Counted from the stretch's first letter, positions 25,164 to 34,177 are shown. The stretch: DNA of 50,947 nt from Bacteroidales bacterium (GCA_017552705.1 JAFZOY010000050.1:1-50947); one strand, 5' to 3'. The notes: generated from the letters alone by a model not told the origin. Numbers and translations: made by a program.

Positions 25164-25248
25164 GCATCGCACCGCTACAACCGCCTACCCTTGCTTCCTT
25201 CCGGATCTGGGGGGGTTCAGCAGGAGCTGGTCGTACAAGACTTACCCC
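25148..25248 (-). ncRNA. ffs: Signal recognition particle RNA (small bacterial type)
   Basis: About 101 nt on the minus strand. The diagnostic apical region reads CAGATCCGGAAGGAAGCA, nearly identical to E. coli 4.5S RNA (CAGGUCCGGAAGGAAGCA), including the GGAA tetraloop and the asymmetric loop that bind Ffh. Flanking CCC/GGG stretches pair, and the 5' end GGGGTAAG pairs with CTTACTCC at the 3' end to close the hairpin. A full promoter precedes it and a T-run follows it. Ends are estimated to within a few bases. Confidence 0.93.
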
Positions 25249-25252
25249 GCCG

Positions 25253-25286
25253 CAAAAATACATTTTTTTTTAATATCACCCACAAA
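25253..25286 (-). promoter_or_regulatory. Promoter of ffs
   Basis: TTTG at 25286-25283, 22 nt, TATTTTTG at 25260-25253, then the RNA's GGGG at 25248 about 5 nt later. A strong match to the Bacteroidota consensus. Confidence 0.68.
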
Positions 25287-25312
25287 GTTGAAATGTTTCA
25301 CAATTAAATTCC

Positions 25313-25320
25313 TATTTTTG
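25313..25320 (+). promoter_or_regulatory. Putative promoter of the GT2-pfkA-murI operon
   Basis: TATTTTTG matches TAnnTTTG 23 nt before the ATG; GTTG at 25287-25290 is 22 nt upstream. It is divergent from the ffs promoter. Confidence 0.48.
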
Positions 25321-25343
25321 TGGAACAATAGATTTATTGAAAC

Positions 25344-26282
25344 ATGCAAATTTCTGTAGTAATTTCACTCCTGAACGAAGCGGATTCCCTTCGAGAGCTC
25401 ACAGAGTGGATTCATAAAGTAATGACAGCCAACAACTTCTCGTACGAAGTTATTTTTATAGACGATGGAAGTACCGACAATTCCTGGGACATTATCACAG
25501 AATTGTCGCAGACATACGAACAAGTCAAGGCAATAAAATTCCGCCGCAATTATGGTAAATCGGCGGGCTTGTTCAAAGGTTTCGAGAAAGCCGAAGGCGA
25601 CGTGGTCATCACAATGGACGCCGACCTGCAAGACTCTCCCGACGAGATTCCTGAGTTATACCGAATGATTACGGAGGAAGGCTACGACCTTGTGTCGGGT
25701 TGGAAAAAGAAACGCTACGACCCCGTTCTCACGAAGAATCTCCCCAGCAAGTTGTATAACGCCACCGTCCGCCTCATGACAGGCATAAAGCTCCACGACT
25801 TCAACTGTGGGTTGAAAGCCTACAAGAAAAAGGTGGTGAAAAGCATAGAAGTGTACGGCGAAATGCACCGTTACGTTCCCGTTCTTGCACAATGGGCAGG
25901 ATTCAAGAAAATCGGGGAAAAAGTGGTTATCCACCAAGAACGGAAATATGGTGTTTCTAAATTTGGTATCGAACGATTCATCAGAGGACCGCTCGACCTT
26001 ATGTCGGTCATGTTCATTTCGCGGTTCAGCAAGCGCCCGATGCACTTTTTCGGTTCAATCGGAATCATCAATTTCTTGATTGGATTTATTATTTTGGTGT
26101 ATCTTTCATACATGAAATTCGTTCATCTTCAATACAATATGACGCAACGTCCGTTGTTCTACTTAGGAATTGTGTGCCTGATTTTGGGAACACAACTCTT
26201 TTTGAGCGGATTTTTGGCAGAATTGATTTCTCGGTCTTCATCAAACAGAAACGAATACCTGTGCGATGAATTTATAAAATAA
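25344..26282 (+). CDS. GT2 glycosyltransferase with C-terminal membrane helices (GtrB/ArnC-like)
   Basis: 312 residues. GT-A domain: VVISLLNEADSLRELTEW, FIDDGSTDNSWD, VITMDADLQDSPDEIP (DxD) and FNCGLKAYKK. Two transmembrane helices follow at about 232-255 (FFGSIGIINFLIGFIILVYL) and 268-292 (LGIVCLILGTQLFLSGFLAEL). This is the layout of enzymes that transfer a sugar from a nucleotide donor to undecaprenyl phosphate, such as GtrB and ArnC. It is first in an operon with pfkA (6-nt gap) and murI. Confidence 0.9.
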   Translation: MQISVVISLLNEADSLRELTEWIHKVMTANNFSYEVIFIDDGSTDNSWDIITELSQTYEQVKAIKFRRNYGKSAGLFKGFEKAEGDVVITMDADLQDSPDEIPELYRMITEEGYDLVSGWKKKRYDPVLTKNLPSKLYNATVRLMTGIKLHDFNCGLKAYKKKVVKSIEVYGEMHRYVPVLAQWAGFKKIGEKVVIHQERKYGVSKFGIERFIRGPLDLMSVMFISRFSKRPMHFFGSIGIINFLIGFIILVYLSYMKFVHLQYNMTQRPLFYLGIVCLILGTQLFLSGFLAELISRSSSNRNEYLCDEFIK

Positions 26283-26288
26283 TCAGCT

Positions 26289-27602
26289 ATGGATTTCACT
26301 ATCAAAACGTTAGGAAAATGCAAAATCAAATCGCCCCTGCAACTTTCAAAAGTTAAGGGAGACGGAATCTACGACTATGTGGAGGACGGCGCACGGATAT
26401 TGTATTCGTCGTCGATGGAAGAAGTTGAACATTGCATTAAAAACAATATACCACTGGATTCGTTTGAAAAACCAGGACCCAAAGAATACATTTATTTCGA
26501 CCCTTCAAAGACAAAAGTGGCAATTATCACCTGTGGTGGCCTCTGTCCGGGTTTGAACAATGTGATTCGCGGTTTGGTAAATCATTTGTGGAACCGCTAC
26601 GGAGTAACGAATATTGTAGGTATTCAATACGGCTATGCGGGTCTAAATCCCGACAACAAGTTGCCATTCATCAACTTAACCCCCGACTTGGTTGACGACA
26701 TCCACAAAGATGGTGGGTCGATGCTTGGCTCTTCACGCGGAGAGCAACCTATTGATATTGTGGTAGATACACTTGAACGCAACAACATCAACATTTTGTT
26801 TTGTGTAGGTGGTGATGGTACTTTGCGCGGTGCACATGCAATCTACGAAGAAATTGCAAAACGAGGTTTGAAGATAGCTGTTGCCGGTGTTCCAAAAACT
26901 ATTGACAACGACATCAACTTTATTGAAAAATCATTTGGATTTGAATCGGCATTTGCGGCAGCGCAGCCAATTATCCTCAACGCCCACTATGAGGCGAAAG
27001 GTGCCCAAAACGGTGTTGCGCTCGTAAAACTAATGGGACGCGATTCAGGTTTCATTGCGGCAAGTACCGCATTGGCCGTTCCCGATGTAAACTATTGCTT
27101 GATTCCCGAAGTGGAATTCTCGTTGGAAAACGAACAAGGTACAGGGTTCCTCAACGTATTGGAAAAACGTTTGGAACGCAAGAGCCACGCAGTTATTGTA
27201 GTTGCCGAAGGCGCAGGACAGAATTTCTTCAAAGGAGAACGAAAAAAAGACGCATCGGGAAACCTTCTGCACGAAGATATTGGTGTATTCCTAAAAAATC
27301 AAATCACCGAGTATTTTAAAAAGAAACAAATTCCAATCAGCGTAAAATATATCGATCCAAGCTACATAATCCGTAGCATACCGGCCAACGCAAATGACAG
27401 CAAATTCTGCGAGCAGCTTACGCACTGCGCCGTACATGCGGCTATGGCAGGACGCACCGATTTCGTTATCGGAAATTGGAATGGTTCGTTCACGTTGCTC
27501 CCGATTGAAGTGGCAACATCGTCGCGCAAGAAAATCCATCCTGAAAGTGAATTTTGGTGGAATGTGGTAGAAGCAACCGGTCAGCCGATGAATATGAAAT
27601 AA
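26289..27602 (+). CDS. pfkA: 6-phosphofructokinase, long form, predicted ATP-dependent
   Basis: 437 residues, longer than E. coli PfkA (320) because of an N-terminal extension of about 70. Motifs: CGGLCPGLNNVIRG (82-95), GSSRGEQ (147-153), VGGDGTLRGA with Gly177, and GVPKTIDNDI with Lys203. By the known rule, Gly at the first place (E. coli 104) indicates ATP and Asp indicates pyrophosphate; Lys at the second (E. coli 124) occurs in PPi enzymes and also in the long ATP enzymes of plants and trypanosomes. The Gly/Lys pair therefore predicts ATP. It phosphorylates fructose-6-phosphate in glycolysis. The TAA overlaps the murI ATG by one base. Confidence 0.9.
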   Translation: MDFTIKTLGKCKIKSPLQLSKVKGDGIYDYVEDGARILYSSSMEEVEHCIKNNIPLDSFEKPGPKEYIYFDPSKTKVAIITCGGLCPGLNNVIRGLVNHLWNRYGVTNIVGIQYGYAGLNPDNKLPFINLTPDLVDDIHKDGGSMLGSSRGEQPIDIVVDTLERNNINILFCVGGDGTLRGAHAIYEEIAKRGLKIAVAGVPKTIDNDINFIEKSFGFESAFAAAQPIILNAHYEAKGAQNGVALVKLMGRDSGFIAASTALAVPDVNYCLIPEVEFSLENEQGTGFLNVLEKRLERKSHAVIVVAEGAGQNFFKGERKKDASGNLLHEDIGVFLKNQITEYFKKKQIPISVKYIDPSYIIRSIPANANDSKFCEQLTHCAVHAAMAGRTDFVIGNWNGSFTLLPIEVATSSRKKIHPESEFWWNVVEATGQPMNMK

Positions 27603-28429
27603 TGGCGGAACGACGGTACAATATAGGTGTTTTTGATTCGGGATTCGGCGGACTTTCCATATTGAAAGAAATTCGCCAGCTACTTCCCGACTATTCCTAC
27701 ATATACCTTGGCGACAATGCCCGTGCCCCCTATGGAACCCGTTCGTTTGAAACTGTTTATCGTTACACGCTCGAAGCTGTCACAAAGTTGTTCGAAATGG
27801 ATTGCAGCCTTATCGTTATAGCCTGCAACACCGCATCGGCAAAAGCGTTACGCAACATTCAGCAATGCGATTTACACAAATTCGGAGACGACAAACGTGT
27901 ATTGGGAATCATCCGTCCCTGTACGGAAATCGCCAACACATTTACCCACAACAACAACCTTGGTATTGTTGCGACAAAAGGTACCGTAAGTTCAAAATCG
28001 TATGAAATCGAAATCAAGAAGTTTTTCCCAAACATACATATCACCGCCCACGCCTGCCCGATGTGGGTTCCGATAGTGGAAAACGGCGAATATGCTTCGG
28101 ACGGAGCTGATTTTTTCGTAAAAAAAGAACTCGACGCACTTCTCACTGAAAATCCCAACATTGACGCACTGCTATTGGGCTGCACGCACTATCCGCTGTT
28201 GTTGCCGAAAATCAGGAAACACCTACCCGAACATATTTCCATAATCCAGCAAGGCGACATTGTTGCGCATAGTCTCCAACAATATCTCAGCAAGCACATT
28301 TCGATAGAATCCGCGCTCAAAAAGACTAACGAAATCCAATTTTTCACAACCGACTCGCAGGAATCATTCAACGCAATCGGCAGTCATTTCCTTAGCGAAA
28401 CCATTCAAGCGCAACAGATTCAATTGTAG
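27602..28429 (+). CDS. murI: Glutamate racemase
   Basis: 275 residues from ATG 27602 (TAATG overlap with pfkA). Makes D-glutamate for peptidoglycan. FDSGFGGLSIL near the N-terminus, DNARAPYG, the two catalytic cysteines Cys75 in ACNTASA and Cys194 in GCTHYPLL, and H196 are all present. Cytosolic. Coupling with a phosphofructokinase gene has no obvious pathway logic. Confidence 0.96.
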   Translation: MAERRYNIGVFDSGFGGLSILKEIRQLLPDYSYIYLGDNARAPYGTRSFETVYRYTLEAVTKLFEMDCSLIVIACNTASAKALRNIQQCDLHKFGDDKRVLGIIRPCTEIANTFTHNNNLGIVATKGTVSSKSYEIEIKKFFPNIHITAHACPMWVPIVENGEYASDGADFFVKKELDALLTENPNIDALLLGCTHYPLLLPKIRKHLPEHISIIQQGDIVAHSLQQYLSKHISIESALKKTNEIQFFTTDSQESFNAIGSHFLSETIQAQQIQL

Positions 28430-28525
28430 AAATCGAGTCCGAGCAGGAAACAAAAATTCCTATCAAAATCAATAGACTTATCATTTTATTTCTATCTTTA
28501 CAAACGTATTATAAATAATAACACA

Positions 28526-28993
28526 ATGAATATGAAAAAATTAACGACAACAATAGCAATGCTGATAGCGGTAATAACCGCATTTGCGCAAAGTTCAATC
28601 GTAAGCGCCGGTGGCGAAGCCACTGGAGAAGGCTCCGTAAGTTTTTCAATTGGACAAACGGCGTATGTGGCAGTAGCCAACGAGAATGGAAGCATTTCGC
28701 AAGGTGTTCAGCAAGCATATGAAATCTCAACGGAAACAGGTATTGAAATCACTGAAATTCAACTTTCTGCATTTCCAAACCCAACAACCGACGTGCTAAA
28801 CCTACAAATTAACGGAGATTTCAAAAACGTAACATTCGCATTGTACAACAACACGTCTAAATTGATAACAAAAGGCTCGGTAATTGGTGCGGAATCACAG
28901 ATTCAAATGGGAGCATACAAAGCTGGCGTGTATTTCCTTGAAGTAAAAGCCGACGGAAATGCTGTGAAGAAATTCAAAATCGTTAAGAGATAA
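28526..28993 (+). CDS. Minimal T9SS type A cargo protein
   Basis: 155 residues (Met1 or Met3). Signal peptide to about residue 22 (ITAFAQ). Residues 23-70 are a small Gly/Ser-rich segment (SAGGEATGEGSVSFSIGQTAY, GVQQAYEIS) seen in many Bacteroidota T9SS proteins. The rest is a type A C-terminal sorting domain: AFPNPTTDVLNLQI, then the end YFLEVKADGNAVKKFKIVKR. The protein is thus little more than a signal peptide plus a sorting signal. It is exported by T9SS and probably cleaved and attached to the cell surface. It has its own terminator. Confidence 0.85.
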   Translation: MNMKKLTTTIAMLIAVITAFAQSSIVSAGGEATGEGSVSFSIGQTAYVAVANENGSISQGVQQAYEISTETGIEITEIQLSAFPNPTTDVLNLQINGDFKNVTFALYNNTSKLITKGSVIGAESQIQMGAYKAGVYFLEVKADGNAVKKFKIVKR

Positions 28994-29015
28994 AATAGTG
29001 AGAATCACAAGAATG

Positions 29016-29044
29016 AGGCTGTCTGAAAAGACAGCCTTTTTTAT
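29016..29044 (+). terminator. Rho-independent terminator
   Basis: AGGCTGTCT-GAAA-AGACAGCCT, a perfect 9-bp stem with a GAAA loop, then TTTTTTATTT. It ends the T9SS cargo gene. Confidence 0.9.
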
Positions 29045-29085
29045 TTCAAACAAGCGCAACCCGTTTGAGTTCAATAAGAGCAAGA

Positions 29086-29601
29086 TTATTTCTTATCATA
29101 GTACGGTGATATGTTCCATTTTCCGTTAAACAACAAGGAAAAATCACCAGCAGTCAAGCCAAAATAATGTGTTCCAACACGTTCCGAAAAATCTTTTCGA
29201 TTATATTCAGCAACAATGTGTTGCATCAAATCCTCATTTGAAGAAAAATGAATGTCGGTATTCGTGATAGTCTTTTTCGTCGGGAACAGCACATACGTGC
29301 CTTTATAGTTCATTATCAGCGAAGTATCGTTCTCCAACGGAATTTCATAACACAAATGCTCAAAACTTTCATATTGATAACGAAGAATCAGCACGGAATC
29401 TTCGATAGTGTAGGTTCCCTCCTCGTTAAACGTTGCACCGACAGTGCTTTCCGCATGATATACAAACGTTCCATTCGTATCTAACGAGAGCGTCACCACA
29501 CTCACATCGGATTTTTTCTGGAAAACAATCGGATTTTTCTGGCTACAAGCCGTTACCAGAAAAACCATCAAACCAACATATAGGAACTTCCACATAATCA
29601 A
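29086..29601 (-). CDS. Hypothetical lipoprotein
   Basis: 171 residues (Met1 or Met3). Signal peptide with lipobox VTAC (Cys19). The mature part looks like a beta-rich lipocalin-type or META-like fold (GTFVYHAESTVGATFNEEGTYTIEDSVLILRY compares with threshold-type stress-response lipoproteins), but I cannot name the family. It is monocistronic, convergent with the T9SS cargo gene. Confidence 0.6.
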   Translation of the reverse strand: MIMWKFLYVGLMVFLVTACSQKNPIVFQKKSDVSVVTLSLDTNGTFVYHAESTVGATFNEEGTYTIEDSVLILRYQYESFEHLCYEIPLENDTSLIMNYKGTYVLFPTKKTITNTDIHFSSNEDLMQHIVAEYNRKDFSERVGTHYFGLTAGDFSLLFNGKWNISPYYDKK

Positions 29602-29609
29602 AATTTTTA

Positions 29610-29617
29610 CAAAATTA
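29610..29617 (-). promoter_or_regulatory. Putative -7 element of the lipoprotein gene
   Basis: TAATTTTG on the minus strand fits TAnnTTTG 9 nt before the ATG at 29601. Confidence 0.38.
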
Positions 29618-29691
29618 CATTTTTTTCGATATTAGGCTGTTTGCCACAATTTAAATTGTGTTTTATCGTTTTCCACAACTACAAATATGTG

Positions 29692-29699
29692 TATTTTTG
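29692..29699 (+). promoter_or_regulatory. Putative -7 element abutting the TonB receptor start
   Basis: TATTTTTG ends 5 nt before the ATG at 29704. If used, the transcript would have almost no leader. Confidence 0.4.
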
Positions 29700-29703
29700 C
29701 GGA

Positions 29704-32103
29704 ATGAAACACGTTGCACTAATAGTTTTTCTTTGTTTGGCGAACTGTATTGTCGCCCAGCAAACAGGAACGCTACGCGGAACCATCACCGATGCTCGCG
29801 GCCAGGCGATAGCATTGGTTTCGGTAAGTTGCGCGGAAAGCAACACAACCACGTTGAGCAAAGACAACGGCACGTACCAAATCGAACTTCCGCTAAATAA
29901 GCCATGCACCGTGTATTTCAGTAAAATCGGCTATCACGAGCATGCTACAAATATCACGTTGACCACACCCACAAAATCATATTCGCCCACCCTCCAAATC
30001 AATGCGCTCGACATTCCAAAAGTTAAAATTACATACGACAACGATGCGGAAGAAAACACCACATCAATTTCATCGGAAAAAGCCGAAGCGATTGCCGGTC
30101 TTTCTATTTCGGGCATCGAAGGCGGTCTGAAGACATTTGCCGGCGTGAACTCCAAATCAGAAATGAGTTCGCAATATTCCGTTCGTGGCGGCAGTTACGA
30201 TGAAAATTTAGTCTATGTGAACGGCGTACCCGCATTCAAACCGTCGATTGCGCGCTCCGACAAACAAGAAGGATTGAGCATCATAAATCCATATATGATT
30301 GAAAACGTGGAATTTTCAAGTGGCGGTTTCGATATCTGCTATGGCGACAAAATGTCGAGCGTGCTCAACGTAACCTATAAAGACGTAGAAGAGTTTCACT
30401 TACAGGCAGATGCAAGTTTCATGGACGCAAATGTGACCGTACAAGGAACAAATAAATCACAGAAAATCAGCATATTGTCAGGCGTGCGATACAAAAACAC
30501 ATCTCTCGTACTAAAAACACTCGACGAGACTGGCGAATACAAACCAATTTTCTACGATTTTCAAAGTTTGCTGAAATACAAAATCAATCCCAAGGCGACA
30601 CTTTCGTATTGGGTTTACGGGGCGAACAACTCGTATTCTTTCTTTCCAGACAAACGTATCACCGACTTTGGAAGCCAAACAAAATCGTATAAAATGACGA
30701 TTTATTTTGAAGGTGAGGAAAAATACATCTACCGAAATATTGGCAATTCGCTTTCGCTCAACTATCGGCCGACCGACCGCACAACTATGGATTTTAAGGC
30801 GCTATATTACCACGCCAGCGAAGACGAAACTTTCGACATACTGAGCCAATACCGTCTTAGCGAGAGCTTTAGCGACGGAAAACACTTAGTGGAAGATTCC
30901 ACCGCACTTTTGGCAGTAGGTAGTTTTTTGGAACACGGGCGCAACAAATTGGTTACCAATAACATAACAATGATGCATGACGGAAAGCATATTTTCGGAA
31001 CCTCAGCACTGATTTGGGGCTGTTCCGTTCGCGCGTTCGATTATAATGCCCGATTCAACGAATGGACATTCATCGATTCCGCAAACTACGCACTTCCCTA
31101 CTGCGACACCGCCATCACACTAAAAAACACAGCAAACTCAACTATTGCGCACACACAAACCATTGGTGCCGCATATCTTGGTTTTTCCAAGCGTTTTTAC
31201 CTCAACAACAACGCAAATTCGAGCATCAAGCTCAATGCTGGCATCAGAACAACGTACGACACATATTCCGAACAAATCTTATGGAATCCCCGTATGCGCA
31301 TACAATTCAAGCCAAACAAAGACAAAAGCAACCGTATTTCATTTGCTACGGGAATTTACTACCAACCGAGCGAAATCAAGGAGTTGATTGACAAGCAAGG
31401 GAATTTCTACGACAATGTGCCACAACAAAAATCCACTCATTTTGTGCTTGGTTATTCGCAAACATTCACGATGTGGGAACGGCCATTTTATTGGACTACA
31501 GAACTTTACGCAAAAATTCTCCGTCACACAATCCCCTACGTCATCGACAACGTTTCCATTTCATACTATCCAAATTTGTGCGCCGACGGCTATATTACCG
31601 GAATTGACACAAAACTTAACGGAGAATTTGTACCCGGCGTTGAATCGTGGGTGAATTTCTCGCTGATGCGCGCCCGCGAACATTTATCCGACAACTCATC
31701 GGAGGAAATTCGCCGCGCCAACGACCAATTGTTGAGCACCAGCTTGTTTTTCCAAGATTTTCTGCCAGGCAGCGAACGACTAAAAATGAACTTGACATTT
31801 ATTGCAGGCACCAATTTACCGACAGCGCAACCAACTGCCACATACAATGAATTCGACGACTACAAAATCTCGCCATATACCCGATTGGACATTGGTTTTC
31901 TGTATGTTCTCATAAATTCCGAGAACTCTCCTGAACCCAAGGCGATAAAGAATCTTGCGCTTGGTTTGGAGATTTTCAACCTGTTCGACAACGCAAACAA
32001 AATTTCATATTTCTGGATTGAAGATGTGACAAACAGATATTTTGCTGTTCCTAACTATCTAACATCAAGAAGATTAAACCTAAAATTAACGATGAAGATA
32101 TGA
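29704..32103 (+). CDS. TonB-dependent receptor with CarboxypepD_reg domain
   Basis: 799 residues from ATG 29704 (signal peptide MKHVALIVFLCLANCIVAQQ); a TTG at 29641 would add 21 residues before the signal. A carboxypeptidase-regulatory-like domain at about 22-105 (GTLRGTITDARGQAIALVSV) precedes a plug at about 130-230 (YSVRGGSYDENLVYVNGVPAF, NVEFSSGGFDICYGDKMSSVLNV). The rest is a 22-stranded-type barrel ending RRLNLKLTMKI. It is not SusC-length and has no SusD next to it. It overlaps the BatA/vWA gene by 4 nt (ATGA), so the two are translationally coupled, which is unusual for a receptor. Ligand unknown. Confidence 0.88.
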   Translation: MKHVALIVFLCLANCIVAQQTGTLRGTITDARGQAIALVSVSCAESNTTTLSKDNGTYQIELPLNKPCTVYFSKIGYHEHATNITLTTPTKSYSPTLQINALDIPKVKITYDNDAEENTTSISSEKAEAIAGLSISGIEGGLKTFAGVNSKSEMSSQYSVRGGSYDENLVYVNGVPAFKPSIARSDKQEGLSIINPYMIENVEFSSGGFDICYGDKMSSVLNVTYKDVEEFHLQADASFMDANVTVQGTNKSQKISILSGVRYKNTSLVLKTLDETGEYKPIFYDFQSLLKYKINPKATLSYWVYGANNSYSFFPDKRITDFGSQTKSYKMTIYFEGEEKYIYRNIGNSLSLNYRPTDRTTMDFKALYYHASEDETFDILSQYRLSESFSDGKHLVEDSTALLAVGSFLEHGRNKLVTNNITMMHDGKHIFGTSALIWGCSVRAFDYNARFNEWTFIDSANYALPYCDTAITLKNTANSTIAHTQTIGAAYLGFSKRFYLNNNANSSIKLNAGIRTTYDTYSEQILWNPRMRIQFKPNKDKSNRISFATGIYYQPSEIKELIDKQGNFYDNVPQQKSTHFVLGYSQTFTMWERPFYWTTELYAKILRHTIPYVIDNVSISYYPNLCADGYITGIDTKLNGEFVPGVESWVNFSLMRAREHLSDNSSEEIRRANDQLLSTSLFFQDFLPGSERLKMNLTFIAGTNLPTAQPTATYNEFDDYKISPYTRLDIGFLYVLINSENSPEPKAIKNLALGLEIFNLFDNANKISYFWIEDVTNRYFAVPNYLTSRRLNLKLTMKI

Positions 32104-34142
32104 TAGCATTCAAGCACCCTGAAATATTGTTTGGCCTATTTGCGATAGCAATTCCTATCATCATCCATCTTTTTTCGTTTCGGACATACAAAAAAGTATA
32201 TTTCCACTCACTACAACTAATCAAAAAGATTCAAATAGAACAAAATAGCACTAAATCTAAATTAAAAGAAGTATTACTGCTCATTTCAAGAATTGGACTA
32301 ATTGCCTGCATTGTGATAGTATTCGCACAGCCGTACATTCCCAACACCGACACGCCCCGAAAACACACGTCGGAAGCAGTTGCCATATACATCGACAATT
32401 CGTTCAGCACCCAAACAGAATCAAAAAATGGCGTAGTGTTGGAATTTGAAAAGAACAAGGCGCAGGAAATAGTTGATGCCTATCCAAGCGACACAAGATT
32501 TTATCTGTTTACAAACACTGCAAATTCCACCGAACAATTTTCGCGCACCAGCGAAGAAATTAAAAACGAGATAAGTGAAATTGCCCCGTCGCCAAACAAG
32601 ACATTGTTTTCCGACATTGTAAAGAAATGTAACTATTGCCAGCACAAAAACGAAATCACACTTGACTGCCACATACTGTCGGACATGCAGAAAAACACGT
32701 TCGACATTCAAACTATGCAAGATTCCACTCTGGAAATCACATACTATCCATTCGAAAACGCCAATCCAAACAACATTTCCATTGACAGTTGCTATTTCGA
32801 AAACATACAGCATATTGCCGGTCAGACGGAAAAAATCATTGTGAAACTTTCCAACAACACAGACGAAACATTTGCGAATTTCCCAATAAAATTATTTGTC
32901 AACGATACACTCCGAGCCATTTCATCAGCGACCATCAAACCACATTCAATTAGTTCTGTTCCAATCGAGTACAACATTTCCACCACAGGAATCATTTCGG
33001 GAAGAATCGAAATTGAAGACTATCCAATTCTATATGACAACACTTATTTCTTCACGTATTTCATTGAAAGACAAATCAATATACTCAACATATACGATAA
33101 AACGCCAAACAAACACATTAGCGCTTTGTGCAAACAACAAAACAATTTCGCACTCACGCAACAACAACTTTCTTCTATTGACTATTCCACAATAGCAAAC
33201 TACCCTATCATTATTCTGGATGCGCTCAAAAACATACCAGCGGGACTTAATGAAGAAATTCAAAAACTCCGCACATTGGGTGCTACCATCGTGTGCATTC
33301 CATCGGAAAACATTGATATAGATTCATACAATTCATTCCTACAAAAATTTGGTTCACAGAGAATTACAGCAAAAGACACAACGAAAACCGCAATCGCAAC
33401 AATTGACGAACGAAATAGTGTGTTCAAACACGTGATTGACAAATCAGCAAGCTATAATTCGTTTCCATACATAACAACGCACTACAAAACTGATAATCAA
33501 AGAAATAACACAATCATAACATTGGAAAACAAAGAAGCATTTCTTACCCAAACATCAGCAAAAAATGCCACATTATTTTTCTTTAACGCTCCATTATCAA
33601 CCACTTACGGCAATTTTGTAGTATCACCACTTTTTGTAGTACTGTATAATATCTGTATGTACGTTTCATCGACCAACGAAATACAAACAACAATAGGAAA
33701 CACGAGCGAAATTCCGACAGCAAAACTCACCACCGACGATGCTCTGCACATTGTGAAACCCGAAAAAAACATCGACATTATTCCGCACTACCGCAACGAC
33801 ATTCAAACAGCAAAAACTGTTGTCAATCCTATGAATCAAATCACAGAAGCAGGAAATTACATTCTCACGCAAAAAAATATTCCAATTTCAGGTTTGGCTT
33901 ACAACTACGACAGAAGCGAATCAGTTTTCGACTGTTACACCGCCGAAGAATTGGAAACATTCATTTCCGACAAGAAAAAAATAATTCAACCGACGCGTGA
34001 GATCACAACCATACTCAAAGAAACTCGTGAAGGCACACCACTTTGGAGAATAGTGCTATTCGCAGCTTTATTCTTTTTGGCAAGCGAAATTTGCGTTCTT
34101 CTGTTTTTCGACAAATTGATTTTGAAGACAAAAAACAAATGA
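32100..34142 (+). CDS. BatA-domain / vWA-like membrane protein
   Basis: 680 residues. The N-terminus (MIAFKHPEILFGLFAIAIPIIIHLFSFR) is the double-transmembrane BatA domain: helix about 8-26, cytosolic loop, helix about 58-78 (VLLLISRIGLIACIVIVFAQP). A von Willebrand A-like domain follows with a MIDAS motif, Asp99-Asn-Ser101-Phe-Ser103 (YIDNSFST). Residues 230-650 are a beta-rich periplasmic region, and a last helix lies at about 655-675 (LWRIVLFAALFFLASEICVLLFF). Known relatives sit in Bat/aerotolerance clusters with MoxR; no MoxR is here. Coupled by ATGA to the TonB receptor and, at its end, near an internal promoter for the next gene. Confidence 0.8.
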   Translation: MIAFKHPEILFGLFAIAIPIIIHLFSFRTYKKVYFHSLQLIKKIQIEQNSTKSKLKEVLLLISRIGLIACIVIVFAQPYIPNTDTPRKHTSEAVAIYIDNSFSTQTESKNGVVLEFEKNKAQEIVDAYPSDTRFYLFTNTANSTEQFSRTSEEIKNEISEIAPSPNKTLFSDIVKKCNYCQHKNEITLDCHILSDMQKNTFDIQTMQDSTLEITYYPFENANPNNISIDSCYFENIQHIAGQTEKIIVKLSNNTDETFANFPIKLFVNDTLRAISSATIKPHSISSVPIEYNISTTGIISGRIEIEDYPILYDNTYFFTYFIERQINILNIYDKTPNKHISALCKQQNNFALTQQQLSSIDYSTIANYPIIILDALKNIPAGLNEEIQKLRTLGATIVCIPSENIDIDSYNSFLQKFGSQRITAKDTTKTAIATIDERNSVFKHVIDKSASYNSFPYITTHYKTDNQRNNTIITLENKEAFLTQTSAKNATLFFFNAPLSTTYGNFVVSPLFVVLYNICMYVSSTNEIQTTIGNTSEIPTAKLTTDDALHIVKPEKNIDIIPHYRNDIQTAKTVVNPMNQITEAGNYILTQKNIPISGLAYNYDRSESVFDCYTAEELETFISDKKKIIQPTREITTILKETREGTPLWRIVLFAALFFLASEICVLLFFDKLILKTKNK

Positions 34143-34146
34143 AATA

Positions 34147-34177
34147 TTTGCAGAAACGAGACAAAAAACTACTTTTG
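34147..34177 (+). promoter_or_regulatory. Promoter inside the receptor-BatA-PKD run
   Basis: TTTG at 34147-34150, 19 nt, TACTTTTG at 34170-34177. A very good match; start of the PKD gene 21 nt downstream. Confidence 0.62.

Noticed and set aside
25135..25263. N-terminal 43 residues of the sua5-like frame
   Set aside because: They are a translation of the SRP RNA gene and its promoter; the YrdC domain starts after ATG 25134.
26289..27602. Pyrophosphate-dependent phosphofructokinase
   Set aside because: The GGDG motif has Gly at the position where PPi enzymes have Asp; the Lys in PKTIDND also occurs in long ATP-dependent enzymes.
29641..29703. TTG start of the TonB receptor at 29641
   Set aside because: It adds 21 residues before a good signal peptide and spans a likely -7 element.
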